Below, piece by piece: positions 62,877-64,000 of a DNA stretch of 64,000 nt. This DNA comes from CAZMXP01 sp964570285 (GTDB lineage Bacteria > Planctomycetota > PLA2), in contig CAZMXP010000001.1 in the NCBI GenBank assembly GCA_964570285.1, positions 62,001 to 126,000 on the forward strand, read 5' to 3'. The position numbers and the translations under genes were made by a program. The notes under the pieces were generated by a model that ran no database searches, was not told the origin of the DNA, and saw nothing but the letters and a program-made list of their open reading frames with translations. Numbering within the stretch: the stretch's first letter is position 1; the number at the start of each line of letters is the position of its first letter.

Positions 62877-64000
62877 TCACACCCACTCCCGGCGCTGCCG
62901 GGAGGAGGGGATGCGCAGCGCCTTCCGGTACTTCGTGACCGTGCGCCGGGCGATGTCGAGCCCCTCCTCCTTGAGCAGGTCGGCGACCTGTTCGTCGGAG
63001 AGGGGGTTCGTCTTGCTCTCGCCGCCGATGATCGTGCGGACCTTCTCCTTCACCGACATGCGCGAGAGCGATTCGCCGTCGCTCGTCTCGGAGCCCCCGG
63101 TAAAGAAGTACTTGAGCGGCACGATGCCTCGGGGCGTCTGCGCCCACTTGTCGGCGATCGCCCGGCTGACCGTCGAGACGTGGATGCCGACGCGGTCGGC
63201 CACCTCCTGCATCTTGAGCGGCCTCAGATGCGAGGCGCCGTACTCGAGATACTCGTGCTGCGCGTCGAAGATCTCGCGGCAGACGCGGTTCAGCGTGCTC
63301 TGGCGCTGCTGGATCGCGTCCACGAGCCACTTCGCGTTCTCGAGCTTCTTGCGCACGTAGTCGCGCACCTTCGGGTCGTCGCTGCTCGCGAGCATGTCGC
63401 GGTAGTGCGGGCTGACGCGGATGCGCGGGAAGAAGCTCTCCTCGAGGCGGACCTCCCACCGGCCGTCGATCCACTCGACGATGACGTCGGGGTTGACGTA
63501 GGCGTTGCGATCGCCGCCGAGGCCCGCCCCCGGGCGAGGGTCGAGCCGGCTCAACTCCTCGACGAGGCGATTGAGCTCGGCGACGGAGATGCCGAGGTCG
63601 CGGGCGACCTTGGGCCGCTTGTTCTTGTAGATGTCCTCGAGGTGGTCGCGGAGGATGCGTTCCTTGATCTCCCGGTCGGGGTCCGCCGGGTCGAGTTGCA
63701 GGATCAGCACCTCGGAGATGCTTCTCGCCCCGACGCCCTTCGGTTCGAGCCGCTGGACGAGTTTCAGCGCGCGCTCGGCCTGCTCCAGCGTGAATCGGCC
63801 GCGCAGCTCCGGGGTCTCGAGGATCTCCTCGAGCGTGTAGGGCAGAAGCCCCCCCTCGTCGAGGTTGTAGATGATGTGGCGGCCGATCGTCCGCATCTCC
63901 TCGTCCGTTTCCATCATCACGAACTGGTCGAAGAGGGCGTCGGGCAGCGAGGTCGCCCCGGCCGCCGTGTTGTTCATCGCCTCGAACTTGGCGTCGTCCT
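62877..64000 (-). CDS. rpoN: RNA polymerase sigma-54 factor, 5' part outside the window
   Basis: About 374 C-terminal residues; the frame is open to the window edge. Core-binding region motifs (LVQRLEPKGVGARSISEVLI), the DNA-binding helix-turn-helix (MQEVADRVGIHVSTVSRAI) and the RpoN box near the C-terminus (ARRTVTKYRKALRIPSSRQR) are intact. It needs enhancer-binding activators. Downstream genes truA, hpf, ptsN, HPr and ptsI make a typical rpoN locus with an extra gene. Confidence 0.96.
   Translation of the reverse strand, partial: DDAKFEAMNNTAAGATSLPDALFDQFVMMETDEEMRTIGRHIIYNLDEGGLLPYTLEEILETPELRGRFTLEQAERALKLVQRLEPKGVGARSISEVLILQLDPADPDREIKERILRDHLEDIYKNKRPKVARDLGISVAELNRLVEELSRLDPRPGAGLGGDRNAYVNPDVIVEWIDGRWEVRLEESFFPRIRVSPHYRDMLASSDDPKVRDYVRKKLENAKWLVDAIQQRQSTLNRVCREIFDAQHEYLEYGASHLRPLKMQEVADRVGIHVSTVSRAIADKWAQTPRGIVPLKYFFTGGSETSDGESLSRMSVKEKVRTIIGGESKTNPLSDEQVADLLKEEGLDIARRTVTKYRKALRIPSSRQRREWV

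Overview
This is a very GC-rich window of bacterial chromosome, with dense genes, frequent 4-base start/stop overlaps (ATGA, GTGA) and many GTG or TTG starts. The mix suggests a Planctomycetota-like or related deep-branching Gram-negative: two ECF sigma/anti-sigma operons, large eukaryotic-type Ser/Thr kinases, a secretin and type IV pilus/type II secretion machinery, a secreted squalene-cyclase-like toroid protein and several large secreted or lipid-anchored proteins. No 16S rRNA lies in the window, so the taxonomic assignment is an inference.

Layout. 0-6.6 kb (+): end of a membrane protein, a spermidine-synthase-like protein, tRNA-Lys, then a tightly overlapped run of a PHP protein with a degenerate PolX polymerase palm, endonuclease III, a membrane protein, a zinc-ribbon membrane protein and a lipoprotein. 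6.6-7.7 kb: a decayed IS1182-like element with hairpin ends. 7.7-9.3 kb: a 59-residue ORF, a coiled-coil secreted protein and tRNA-Leu. 9.3-17 kb (-): ECF sigma, FecR-type anti-sigma and a 1,875-residue GspK-like giant pseudopilin. 17-20.7 kb: toroid protein (-), then a second ECF sigma/anti-sigma/degenerate HtrA operon (+). 20.7-31.8 kb: a secreted protein, a zinc-ribbon/kinase/FGE-like protein, and a minus-strand operon of kinase-AAA-TPR protein, HATPase, GAF-PP2C phosphatase and lipoprotein. 31.8-40 kb: a NodU-type carbamoyltransferase converging on a five-gene operon of three radical SAM proteins, a GT9 glycosyltransferase and a polytopic GT-C-like/TPR protein, probably for a surface glycan or modified small molecule. 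40-45.7 kb: two related giant Ig-like lipoproteins.

46-64 kb is conserved housekeeping, all on the minus strand: pyrC, coaX, a GspC-like PDZ protein, pilT, obg, rpmA, rplU, a MITE-like element, rng, pilM-pilN-pilO/P-pilQ, ptsI-HPr-EIIA-hpf-truA-rpoN. The PTS proteins appear without a sugar permease beside rpoN, which suggests a regulatory PTS. PilM/N/O-P form an inner-membrane platform feeding the PilQ secretin, with PilT as retraction motor.

The observations most worth a second look are: the two mobile elements, both bounded by CTAG and both sitting exactly on TAG stop codons; the PolX and HtrA relatives that keep their folds but have lost catalytic residues; the giant pseudopilin carrying three copies of a phage-tail-like module; the three-radical-SAM glycan cluster with an 11-base G tract; and the partner-switch operon headed by a kinase-AAA-TPR protein.
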